NCBI GenBank assembly: GCA_023415575.1
Contig: JAEZKF010000030.1
Coordinates: forward strand, 1-29,527
DNA: 29,527 bases
DNA from: Bacillota bacterium
GTDB lineage: Bacteria; Bacillota; Clostridia; Oscillospirales; Ruminococcaceae
Direction: 5' to 3'
Each line of letters begins with the position of its first letter. Position 1 is the first letter of the stretch. Of the stretch, positions 15,124-22,772 are shown piece after piece. The notes under the pieces were generated by a model. The model saw nothing but the letters and a program-made list of their open reading frames with translations, was not told where the DNA came from and did not search any database. A program made the translations under genes and the position numbers.

Positions 15124-15570
15124 ATGAAGGTAGTACTCAAACAGGATGTAAAGGGAAGCGGCAAAAAAGGCGAGATCGTCAATGTTTCGGACGGATATGC
15201 TCGCAACTTTCTTCTTCCCAAAGGCCTTGCGGTTGAAGCAAACGCACAGGTTTTAAATGAGATTAAGCTCAAAAACGAGGCCAAGGAATTCCACCTTGCA
15301 CAGGAGAAAAAGGCGGCACAGGAGGCCAAAGACCTTATTGACGGCAAGAGCATTAAGCTGATTGCTAAAGGTGGCACCGGCGGCAGATTGTTTGGCTCGG
15401 TTACATCCAAAGAGGTTGCCGAGGCTATCACCAAGGAGTTTAAGGTAGAGGTGGATAAGCGCAAGGTATCGCTTGAGAGTGATATCAAGGCCTTTGGTAC
15501 CTACACAGCAGAGGTTAGGCTTTATACCGGCATTGTCGCCAAGGTATATGTTGTAGTCAGCGAGGAGTAG
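15124..15570 (+). CDS. rplI: 50S ribosomal protein L9
   Basis: 148 residues, standard length. The N-terminal domain carries the L9 signature: MKVVLKQDVKG, then GKKGEIVNVSDGYARNFLLP. It is followed by the long connecting helix rich in Lys/Glu/Ala and a C-terminal domain with KGGTGGRLFGSVTSKE. L9 binds 23S rRNA at the base of the L1 stalk. The ATG at 15124 has GGAGG five bases upstream; the ATG at 15112 precedes that site and is not used. The gene sits between gdpP and dnaB, as in many Firmicutes. Confidence 0.97.
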   Translation: MKVVLKQDVKGSGKKGEIVNVSDGYARNFLLPKGLAVEANAQVLNEIKLKNEAKEFHLAQEKKAAQEAKDLIDGKSIKLIAKGGTGGRLFGSVTSKEVAEAITKEFKVEVDKRKVSLESDIKAFGTYTAEVRLYTGIVAKVYVVVSEE

Positions 15571-15613
15571 ACATTACAGCAACCCAAAACCCCCGGGGAA
15601 AGGGCGATAGTGT

Positions 15614-16969
15614 GTGAACAGCTACAGTGAATCAACCTACGGGCAGAATGCACCCTTTAATATTGAGGCGGAGCAGTCGGTGCTGGGTGCTATCATCATC
15701 GACCAATCCTGCCTGACAACTGTGCTTGACTATGTCAAGGCGGAATGCTTTTATCGTCCGCAGCATCAGGAGCTTTTCTCCTGCATGGTTCGGATGTTTG
15801 CCGCGGGCAAGAATATCGACTTCATTACGCTGCTGGAGGAAGCGGTAAGTGAAAAGATATTTGAAACGCCCGAGGACGCAAAGCTGTATCTCGCTCAGCT
15901 TGCGCAGATTGTGCCCACCACCTCAAACGTGGAGGCATACGCCTCCATCGTGCAGGAAAAATACTATATCCGCCGCTTAATGGACGCAGCCCGCGAGATC
16001 ATCGATGAGGCAGCCGAGGGCGGATATGAAGCCCGCCAGCTTCTGGATGCTGCGGAGCAGCGCATCTATGAGATACGGCAGGGCAGGGATTCCAGAGGGC
16101 TTATCCGCATCGAGGATGCGATTATTGAAACCTATGACCGCCTGCAGAAGATTGCGGGCGAGGACCGCAACCGCTATTTGGGTCTGCGCACCGGCTTCTC
16201 GGCGTTGGATGGCGTTATTCACGGACTCAATAAATCCGACCTCATTCTGCTTGCGGGACGTCCCGGCATGGGTAAAACGAGCTTTGCGCTTAACATCATG
16301 CAGAACGTCGCCGCAACGTCGGGCAAGCGCGTCGTCATATTCTCTCTGGAGATGTCGGCGGAACAGCTCACCACAAGACTCATGAGTGCCGCTGCCCGTA
16401 TTCCAAGCGGCGAGTTCCGCACCGGAAATATGACCGGTGCCCAGTGGCAGGACCTTGCAAAGGCCTCCCAGCTGCTTGCTACATACCCCATCCTCATCGA
16501 CGACTCCTCCGGCATCACGGTGCCTGAGATGAAGGCAAGGCTGCGCAGGGTAAAGGATTTGGGGCTTGTTGTAATTGACTACCTGCAGCTGATGAGTACC
16601 GGAAAAAAGACGGACAACCGTGTGCAGGAGGTCTCTGAAATCACCCGTTCGCTCAAGATTATGGCAAAGGAACTGGACATCCCCATCATCGTGTGCTCGC
16701 AGCTTTCGCGCGGGCCCGATTCTCGAACCGACCACCGCCCCGTGCTCAGCGACCTGCGTGACTCCGGCTCTATTGAGCAGGATGCCGATATCGTATTGTT
16801 CTTGTACCGCGAGGCTTACTATAACGACAAGGATGAAACTCTCGACCGCAACGTCGCCGAGTGTATCGTAGCGAAGAACCGTCACGGCGAAACCGAGTCG
16901 GTCAAGCTGCACTGGGACGGCAAGTTCACCCAATTCAGCACGCTGGAGAGTTACCGAGATGAAGGCTAA
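15614..16969 (+). CDS. dnaB: Replicative DNA helicase DnaB
   Basis: 451 residues. The hexameric helicase unwinds DNA at the replication fork. The N-terminal domain begins PFNIEAEQSVLGAIIID, the usual DnaB opening. Walker A GRPGMGKTS is at 215-223, Walker B with DYLQLM at 322-327. The C-terminal SQLSRGPDSR and SDLRDSGSIEQDADIV segments are intact. No intein is present. The start is the GTG at 15614, with a GGGGAAAGGG-type site upstream. It overlaps the start of tilS by 11 bases, which indicates translational coupling. Confidence 0.97.
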   Translation: MNSYSESTYGQNAPFNIEAEQSVLGAIIIDQSCLTTVLDYVKAECFYRPQHQELFSCMVRMFAAGKNIDFITLLEEAVSEKIFETPEDAKLYLAQLAQIVPTTSNVEAYASIVQEKYYIRRLMDAAREIIDEAAEGGYEARQLLDAAEQRIYEIRQGRDSRGLIRIEDAIIETYDRLQKIAGEDRNRYLGLRTGFSALDGVIHGLNKSDLILLAGRPGMGKTSFALNIMQNVAATSGKRVVIFSLEMSAEQLTTRLMSAAARIPSGEFRTGNMTGAQWQDLAKASQLLATYPILIDDSSGITVPEMKARLRRVKDLGLVVIDYLQLMSTGKKTDNRVQEVSEITRSLKIMAKELDIPIIVCSQLSRGPDSRTDHRPVLSDLRDSGSIEQDADIVLFLYREAYYNDKDETLDRNVAECIVAKNRHGETESVKLHWDGKFTQFSTLESYRDEG

Positions 16970-18314
16970 TGCACTCAAGGCGCTTTCCCGCTACCGGATG
17001 CTTGCGCACGGCGACGCAATCGTCGTGGGGGTTTCCGGCGGCGCGGACTCGATGGCGCTTTTGCATCTCTTATATACGCTGCGTAAGGAGTACAGCTTGC
17101 GCCTAACCGCCAGCCATGTCAACCACGGCATCCGCGGGGAGGAGGCCATGCGTGACGAGCGCTTGGTCGTGGACTATTGCGCAAAGCTCGACATCCCCTG
17201 TGAGGTCGTTCGGGCTGATGTGCCTAAACTTGCAAAGCAGCAGGGTATCTCGGTGGAGGAGTGCGGGCGAAATGTCCGCTACAAGGCTTTCCAAAAGCTC
17301 GCAGAGCCGATGGACGCTAAAATTGCGACAGCCCACACGCTTTCGGATAGCCTTGAGACCATGCTGTTTCATCTGGCACGGGGCACCGGACTGAAAGGTT
17401 TATGCGGAATTCCGCCGGTGCGCGGCAACATCATCCGCCCGCTTATTGAGGCAACCCGAGCCGAGGTTGAGGACTACTGCGCACACAACGACATTCCCTA
17501 TATTATAGACAGCACCAATGCACTTCCCGATTACACCCGTAACCGCATCCGCATGGAGGTCATACCCGCCCTGCTTTCAGTACACCCCGCCGGTGCAGAC
17601 GCCGTGCGCCATACCCTGAATGCCATTCGGGAGGATGAAGAGTACCTTTCAAATCAGGCGGCTCTTTCGCTGCAAAGACTGACACTTTTTGACGGATACG
17701 ACGCAAAAGGGCTTAGCGAACTTCCGCAACCCTTGCGTACTAGGGCAATCTCAAACATCCTGACGCAACAGGGCATCTCGGTGCGGTCTGTCTTTATTGA
17801 GGAGCTTTCCCGCCTTTTGTGCGAAGATAAGGCCACCCTTACCCTCACAGAAGGCGTGCAAGCGCGGATAGCAAACGGCGTGCTGCGCATCGATCGACAA
17901 ACAGCTGTGCAACCACCGGATTACCTCGTTTCGCTTCGGGAGGGGGTATCCCGCTTATATGACGACACAAGCGTAAATGTAAAGATTATAGATAATTTAG
18001 ACGAAGATTGTTTAAAAAAAATTCACCCAAAGCTATTAAAAAACATAATCGATTATGATAATATTATAGGAACGGCCTGTTTTCGTCCCCGCCGCGAGGG
18101 GGATTCTATCCGCCTTGCAGGACGCGGCTGTACCAAAACGCTGAAAAAGCTCATGAATGAGCAGGGTATTGTGCCCACTCAGCGCGCGTTTGTCCCTGTC
18201 CTAGCTGATGAACAGGGTGTAATCTGGGTCTACGGCTTCGGCTGCGCCGAGCGAGTAGCTTTATCACAAAACACAAAGCGCGCTTTTACCATTTCAATTC
18301 AATCTGGGATATAA
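16959..18314 (+). CDS. tilS: tRNA(Ile)-lysidine synthetase
   Basis: 451 residues. TilS uses ATP and lysine to convert C34 of the AUA-reading tRNA-Ile to lysidine, an essential step in decoding. The PP-loop SGGADS is at residues 26-31 and is followed by SHVNHGIRGEEA and TAHTLSDSLETMLFHLARGTG, all hallmarks. The C-terminal TilS domain (FRPRREGDSIRL to the end) is present. ATG at 16959 has GGAGAG eight bases upstream and overlaps dnaB. Odd point: about 90 bases near 17976-18065 are strikingly A/T-rich (codons such as aaa, tta, ata, gat) inside an otherwise GC-rich gene, in the linker before the C-terminal domain. Confidence 0.96.
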   Translation: MKANALKALSRYRMLAHGDAIVVGVSGGADSMALLHLLYTLRKEYSLRLTASHVNHGIRGEEAMRDERLVVDYCAKLDIPCEVVRADVPKLAKQQGISVEECGRNVRYKAFQKLAEPMDAKIATAHTLSDSLETMLFHLARGTGLKGLCGIPPVRGNIIRPLIEATRAEVEDYCAHNDIPYIIDSTNALPDYTRNRIRMEVIPALLSVHPAGADAVRHTLNAIREDEEYLSNQAALSLQRLTLFDGYDAKGLSELPQPLRTRAISNILTQQGISVRSVFIEELSRLLCEDKATLTLTEGVQARIANGVLRIDRQTAVQPPDYLVSLREGVSRLYDDTSVNVKIIDNLDEDCLKKIHPKLLKNIIDYDNIIGTACFRPRREGDSIRLAGRGCTKTLKKLMNEQGIVPTQRAFVPVLADEQGVIWVYGFGCAERVALSQNTKRAFTISIQSGI

Positions 18315-18347
18315 TACGATTCTCGCAAAACCTTAAAGAATCTGCGC

Positions 18348-18370
18348 AAAAAGCACCTACTTGCTTTTTC
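18348..18370 (+). terminator. A/T-rich hairpin terminator after tilS
   Basis: AAAAAGCA (18348-18355) pairs with TGCTTTTT (18362-18369) across a six-base loop, so the T-run forms the 3' arm. It lies 34 bases after the tilS stop. The stem has only two GC pairs, so termination may be partial. Confidence 0.55.
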
Positions 18371-18377
18371 TCAGTCC

Positions 18378-18407
18378 TTAAGAAGGTTGCGTTGAGATAA
18401 GTATAAT
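18378..18407 (+). promoter_or_regulatory. Possible promoter of hpt
   Basis: TATAAT at 18402-18407 with TTAAGA (18378-18383) 18 bases upstream. The -10 is perfect and the -35 poor. It lies just after the tilS hairpin and 30 bases before the hpt start. Confidence 0.4.
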
Positions 18408-18436
18408 ATAGGATTTTTCGCTAATCGGAGGAAGCA

Positions 18437-18976
18437 ATGAAAGAGGATATTCTCAAAATACTAATTACCGAGGATGAGATTGCAGCACGGGTGCGGGAGA
18501 TGGGTAAGCAGATAAGCGAGGACTACCGCGGAAAAAAACTGCTGCTTATCAGCGTTTTAAAAGGCTCGGTCGCCTTTATGGCTGACCTGATGCGCGCCAT
18601 TGACATCAATGCGCGTATCGACTTTATGTCTGTATCCAGCTACGGCGCCGGAACACGTTCCAGCGGCGTTGTAAAGATTGTAAAGGACCTGGATATGCCG
18701 ATTGCCGGGTTTGATGTGCTGATTGTCGAGGACATATTGGACAGCGGTATGACCCTTTCGTACATCACGGAACTGCTTGAGGCAAGAGACCCTGCAAGCA
18801 TCCGCATCTGCACGTTACTTGATAAGCCCGAACGCAGAAAGGCAAAAGTCACGGCCGACTATGTAGGATTTGTGGTTCCCGATGAGTTTGTGGTCGGATA
18901 TGGGCTTGACTTTGACGAGAAGTACCGCAATCTGCCCTATGTCGGCGTTCTGAAACCCGAGATATACGGCGAGTGA
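18437..18976 (+). CDS. hpt: Hypoxanthine phosphoribosyltransferase
   Basis: 179 residues. Salvages hypoxanthine and guanine to IMP and GMP using PRPP in the cytoplasm. The PRPP-binding loop VEDILDSGMT is at 97-106, LKGS at 41-44 forms the conserved pyrophosphate-binding turn, and PDEFVVGYGLDFDEKYRNLP near the end is the purine-binding region typical of bacterial Hpt. ATG at 18437 has a GGAGG site five bases upstream. The order tilS-hpt-ftsH is widely conserved in Firmicutes. Confidence 0.97.
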   Translation: MKEDILKILITEDEIAARVREMGKQISEDYRGKKLLLISVLKGSVAFMADLMRAIDINARIDFMSVSSYGAGTRSSGVVKIVKDLDMPIAGFDVLIVEDILDSGMTLSYITELLEARDPASIRICTLLDKPERRKAKVTADYVGFVVPDEFVVGYGLDFDEKYRNLPYVGVLKPEIYGE

Positions 18977-19165
18977 TTAAAACCGCATTAGTTAAACTTC
19001 CATGTGTTTGTAAGACCTTTTGTGGGATATAATTGCTGCGCGTATGCACAATAATGTTAGTACCTCCACAGCATCTTCAGAATCGATTGCCGCGTCGCCG
19101 CTCGGGTGCGGAATCTATCGTGGCTGCGTATAGAGCTGTGATTATTACAGCAAGGAGTGGTGAAT

Positions 19166-21178
19166 TTGGGCAACAACAGAAAGCGCAAACAGATAATAGG
19201 TTACGCACTTACCCTGTTGCTTTTGGTCTCGGTTGTCTATTTCTTTTTGACACTGCAGGCGCCGAAGTCCGAGACAAAATACTATGAAATACTGCAATAC
19301 TTCTATCGCGATGAGGTAGAGGAATATAGGCTGGACCTTGGTACCGGAAACCTTGAGATGAAGGTTAAGGGGAAAAAGGATGCTATCACCTACACGGTTC
19401 CAAACGTAAACCTCTTCTTAGAGGATACGATGGACTATGTGCGGGAGTACAACCAGCAACACCCCGATGCCCCCATCAAGAGCGATTACAAGAAGATAGA
19501 CGAGATACCCGGATGGGTATCCATTCTGCCGTCCATCATACTGATTTTGGTCATGGTAGGCTTCTGGATCTACATGATGCGCGGTGCTGCCGGCGGCGGA
19601 AAGATGAACTCGTTTGGCAAGGCAAAGGTCAAGCATCAGTCGGATAGCCGCAAGACCACCTTTGCCGACGTAGCGGGCGCGGATGAAGAGAAGGAAGAGC
19701 TCAAGGAGATTGTCGAGTTCTTAAAGAGCCCGCAGAAGTACAATGATATCGGTGCACGCATCCCCAAAGGCGTACTGCTTATGGGTCCTCCCGGAACAGG
19801 TAAGACCCTGATTGCACGCGCTGTAGCGGGGGAGGCGGGTGTTCCGTTCTTCTCGATTTCCGGTTCGGACTTTGTTGAGATGTTTGTCGGTGTGGGTGCT
19901 TCGCGTGTGCGCGACTTGTTCGAGCAGGCGAAAAAAGAGGCCCCGAGCATCGTGTTCATCGATGAGATTGACGCAGTCGGACGCCACCGCGGCGCCGGTC
20001 TTGGCGGTGGTCACGACGAGCGTGAGCAAACCCTTAACCAGCTGCTTGTTGAGATGGACGGCTTTGGTGCAAATTCCGGTGTAATTGTCATCGCGGCAAC
20101 AAACCGCTACGATATCCTCGACCCGGCACTCCTTCGTCCCGGGCGCTTTGACCGCCGCATCGTGGTCAACCCGCCGGATGTTCGCGGCAGAGAGGATATC
20201 TTAAAGGTGCATACCCGCAATAAGCCCCTTGCGCCGGATGTCAACCTTTCGGTTATCGCAAAAACCACCGCAGGTTTTACGGGTGCAGACCTTGAAAACC
20301 TGTGCAACGAAGCGGCCTTGCTTGCTGCTCGCCGCGGCAAGCACGCCATTACGATGCTTGAGATTGAGGAAGCGACCATCAAGGTTGTGGTCGGCCCCGA
20401 AAAGCGCTCTCGCGTCATCAGTGAAAAATCCAAGCGGATTACCGCATATCATGAGGCGGGCCATGCGATTATCAGCTACTACTGCCCGACGCAGGACCCC
20501 GTGCATCAGATTTCGATTATCCCGCGCGGCATGGCTGGCGGCTATACCATGAACCTGCCCACCGAGGACAAGAGCTATGTGCTCAAAAACGATATGCTCG
20601 AGGAGATTGTCGTTCTCTTGGGCGGACGTGTAGCGGAAAAGCTGGTGCTTGACGATATCTCGACCGGTGCGTCCAACGACCTTGAACGCGCCACCAAGAT
20701 TGCCAAGGCAATGATTACGCGCTACGGCTTCAGCGAGAGCCTAGGTCCCGTGGTGTACGGTCACCCGCAGGAGGAGATCTTCCTCGGTCGTGACTTCAAC
20801 AATACCCGCGACTTCTCCGAAGCAGTTGCCGCCGAGATCGACACCGAGATGCGCAAGATTATCGACATCGCCTACAAGCGCGCGAAAGAGATTCTCAGCG
20901 AGCATATGGATAAGCTGCATGAGCTTGCGCGCTACCTGCTCACCTGCGAAAAGATGGACGGCGACGACTTCAAGCGCTTTATGGCCGGCGAGCTTGACGT
21001 GGATGCGGAGATTGCAAAATGGAACACCGACCACGCCGATGAAAAGCGGTTTTCCGAGGAGCTTATGAAGAAGGCGAGCGAGGCGGAAAAGGCTGCAAAG
21101 AAACAGCCCGCCCCAGCCGATACTCAGCCGGAAAACACTTCCTCCGGTTCTGCGCCTTCCGAATCTGACGAGCAATAG
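19166..21178 (+). CDS. ftsH: ATP-dependent zinc metalloprotease FtsH
   Basis: 670 residues. A membrane-anchored hexameric AAA protease that degrades misfolded membrane proteins and regulators. Two membrane helices (about residues 10-28 and 120-140) flank a short extracytoplasmic domain. Walker A GPPGTGKT is at 207-214, Walker B DEID at 266-269, and the zinc site HEAGH at 429-433. The C-terminal tail is rich in Ala/Glu/Pro and probably disordered. I choose the TTG at 19166 because AAGGAG (19152-19157) lies eight bases before it. The GTGs at 19157 and 19160 overlap or abut that site. A TATAAT at 19028-19033 could be its promoter but lacks a good -35. A strong terminator follows. Confidence 0.96.
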   Translation: MGNNRKRKQIIGYALTLLLLVSVVYFFLTLQAPKSETKYYEILQYFYRDEVEEYRLDLGTGNLEMKVKGKKDAITYTVPNVNLFLEDTMDYVREYNQQHPDAPIKSDYKKIDEIPGWVSILPSIILILVMVGFWIYMMRGAAGGGKMNSFGKAKVKHQSDSRKTTFADVAGADEEKEELKEIVEFLKSPQKYNDIGARIPKGVLLMGPPGTGKTLIARAVAGEAGVPFFSISGSDFVEMFVGVGASRVRDLFEQAKKEAPSIVFIDEIDAVGRHRGAGLGGGHDEREQTLNQLLVEMDGFGANSGVIVIAATNRYDILDPALLRPGRFDRRIVVNPPDVRGREDILKVHTRNKPLAPDVNLSVIAKTTAGFTGADLENLCNEAALLAARRGKHAITMLEIEEATIKVVVGPEKRSRVISEKSKRITAYHEAGHAIISYYCPTQDPVHQISIIPRGMAGGYTMNLPTEDKSYVLKNDMLEEIVVLLGGRVAEKLVLDDISTGASNDLERATKIAKAMITRYGFSESLGPVVYGHPQEEIFLGRDFNNTRDFSEAVAAEIDTEMRKIIDIAYKRAKEILSEHMDKLHELARYLLTCEKMDGDDFKRFMAGELDVDAEIAKWNTDHADEKRFSEELMKKASEAEKAAKKQPAPADTQPENTSSGSAPSESDEQ

Positions 21179-21200
21179 TATTTCGTTGTCTACAGCTATA

Positions 21201-21235
21201 AAAGACCTGTCGGGTGCTCCCCGACAGGTCTTTAT
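21201..21235 (+). terminator. Strong intrinsic terminator after ftsH
   Basis: AAAGACCTGTCGGG (21201-21214) pairs perfectly with CCCGACAGGTCTTT (21220-21233) around a five-base loop, and the 3' arm ends in TTT. Its A-rich foot would let it work on both strands. It closes the ftsH transcript. Confidence 0.92.
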
Positions 21236-21277
21236 CTGTGTTTGATATGCACAATTTGGGGGTTTTTTAGTTTTTCA

Positions 21278-21306
21278 TTTACAAGGTTTGGTCGGTAGTT
21301 TATAAT
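21278..21306 (+). promoter_or_regulatory. Promoter upstream of the GNAT gene
   Basis: TTTACA (21278-21283), an exact 17-base spacer and TATAAT (21301-21306). The predicted start is near 21313, giving an unusually long leader of about 178 bases before the GTG at 21491. The leader holds one bulged hairpin (CAAAACAG with CTG-CA-TTTTG, about 21388-21410) and no convincing ORF. With the ftsH terminator, this accounts for the gene-free stretch 21179-21490. Confidence 0.8.
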
Positions 21307-21490
21307 GACAGAGGAAGCATTTAAACCTATGTTCGTATTAACATTGTTAATTAGCTATTCAAGAGCCTTGATAGATGAGTTGCATCGCAAAACAGTTTGA
21401 CTGCATTTTGAGTGTCATATCGTATTATGATTATTCCTTGTATTCCTCTCACGACAGGTTGACAGAAGCGATATAAAAGGAGTGACATCT

Positions 21491-21955
21491 GTGATAGAGA
21501 GAGCGGTTTTCGAGGACCTTGAAGAGATACTCCGCGTTCAAAAGGCGGCATTTTATCCCGTCGCACTGGCTGAGCGCAACGACCGGATTCCTCCGCTAAT
21601 GCAGACGCAAGAGGAGATAGAAGACGAATTTACCCGCCGCACATTCCTAAAATACGTGCATGACGGAAAAATCATCGGTTCGGTTCGTGCGCATCTCGAT
21701 GAAAACAGGGTCTGTCAGATTGGCAAGCTGGTTGTCCTGCCCGAACATCAGGGCAAGGGGATAGGCACTGCCCTCATGGAGGCAATCGAGCAAGAATTTG
21801 AGGATTGCTTAGCCTATGAGCTCTTTACGGGGGCTATGCATGTGCACACGGTAGCCTTTTACCACCGCTTAGGATATCAAACCGTAAGCAAACGAGATTT
21901 CGGCGGTGTCAGCATGGAGTTTATGAAAAAGGAACGGGTACCCCAATCACGGTAG
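21491..21955 (+). CDS. GNAT family N-acetyltransferase
   Basis: 154 residues with the GNAT fold: an N-terminal strand and helix (ERAVFEDLEEILRVQKAAF), a GSVRAHLDENRVCQIGKLVV strand pair, the acetyl-CoA loop PEHQGKGIGTALM (the Q-x-x-G-x-G/A motif), and a C-terminal VAFYHRLGYQ helix-turn. It acetylates a small molecule or protein; the acceptor cannot be told. The GTG at 21491 is the likely start, since GGAG lies eight bases upstream; a GTG at 21482 is too close to that site. It is followed 53 bases later by the LiaF-like gene with no terminator between, so the two may be co-transcribed. Confidence 0.9.
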   Translation: MIERAVFEDLEEILRVQKAAFYPVALAERNDRIPPLMQTQEEIEDEFTRRTFLKYVHDGKIIGSVRAHLDENRVCQIGKLVVLPEHQGKGIGTALMEAIEQEFEDCLAYELFTGAMHVHTVAFYHRLGYQTVSKRDFGGVSMEFMKKERVPQSR

Positions 21956-22008
21956 TGTTACAATACATATGATGCATCAAATAGACGTATAAGCTGGGAG
22001 GCATATTG

Positions 22009-22713
22009 ATGAGGACAACAGTTGCACGCGTGTTTTTTGGTTTGCTGGTTATTCTGCTCGGCATTGGACTACTCGGGCAGGCATTAAACTGGTGGGAGCT
22101 CATCGGCTTTGACGGCTGGTGGACGATGTTTCTCATTATTCCCGCCGTGTTTATGATTATCGCATACGGCCTGCGCTTTTGGAACGTATTGCTGCTGAGC
22201 GTCGGCACCCTCTTATTGCTCAAAGAGCAAAATATTATCACGCGGGATATGGTAGTGCCCATCATCATTGCGGGCCTTGTTATCATCCTTGGAATCCGTA
22301 TCGTTGTGGGCAACCGCTTTCAAACCGTAAAACCAGTGTCCGGATTTTCTACTGTGCCGCCCGTTCACCCGGGCCAGCCCGATTACTCCACAAACCCTGA
22401 GTATAACATCGTGTTCGGCAACATCAAGGTAAAGAATATGTGCCCGAGCCTAACCGGTGCAAAAATCTCCTCGGTGTTTGGCTATGCCGAGATTGACCTA
22501 AGCGAAATCGGCGTATCGGGCGATATTTTAATTGAGTCCAGCACGGCCTTCGGCGGTGTGCGCATCTATGCGCCGAGAAATTACCGCCTCAAGGTAGAAA
22601 GCTCGTCGGTGTTCGGTGGGTGCGATAACAAGGCTGCAGTGCCCACAGATATGTCGCTGCCGCTTGTTACCATCAAGGCGAGCACGGTATTCGGTGAAAC
22701 CGAGATTCGATAA
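22009..22713 (+). CDS. LiaF-like membrane protein
   Basis: 234 residues. Four hydrophobic helices fill the first ~105 residues (about 6-25, 35-52, 56-72 and 80-98), with WWELIGFDGWWTMFLIIPAVF typical of the LiaI/LiaF-type membrane domain. The C-terminal half is a soluble beta-rich domain with repeated SSVFG/STAFGG/SSVFGG/STVFGE turns, as in the cell-wall-active-antibiotic response (LiaF C-terminal) family. In Bacillus LiaF inhibits the LiaRS envelope-stress two-component system. No LiaRS pair is in the window, so that role is not shown. The ATG at 22009 has GGGAGG seven bases upstream. It precedes the topoisomerase genes by 59 bases. Confidence 0.85.
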   Translation: MRTTVARVFFGLLVILLGIGLLGQALNWWELIGFDGWWTMFLIIPAVFMIIAYGLRFWNVLLLSVGTLLLLKEQNIITRDMVVPIIIAGLVIILGIRIVVGNRFQTVKPVSGFSTVPPVHPGQPDYSTNPEYNIVFGNIKVKNMCPSLTGAKISSVFGYAEIDLSEIGVSGDILIESSTAFGGVRIYAPRNYRLKVESSSVFGGCDNKAAVPTDMSLPLVTIKASTVFGETEIR

Positions 22714-22740
22714 CAGACACACTACATAGATGATGATGAA

Positions 22741-22760
22741 TACAGGAAACCTGTAGGAGG
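22741..22760 (+). promoter_or_regulatory. Hairpin abutting the topoisomerase B ribosome-binding site
   Basis: TACAGG (22741-22746) pairs with CCTGTA (22750-22755) around AAA. The ribosome-binding site AGGAGG occupies 22755-22760, overlapping the stem by one base. The distance from AGGAGG to the ATG at 22773 is 12 bases, longer than usual. Stem and spacing together may lower translation (inference). Confidence 0.4.
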
Positions 22761-22772
22761 AATAGTAATACC

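Noticed and set aside
15977..16978. Long minus-strand ORF (333 codons) opposite dnaB
   Set aside because: Antisense shadow: dnaB is unmistakable on the plus strand with all motifs, and the product resembles nothing.
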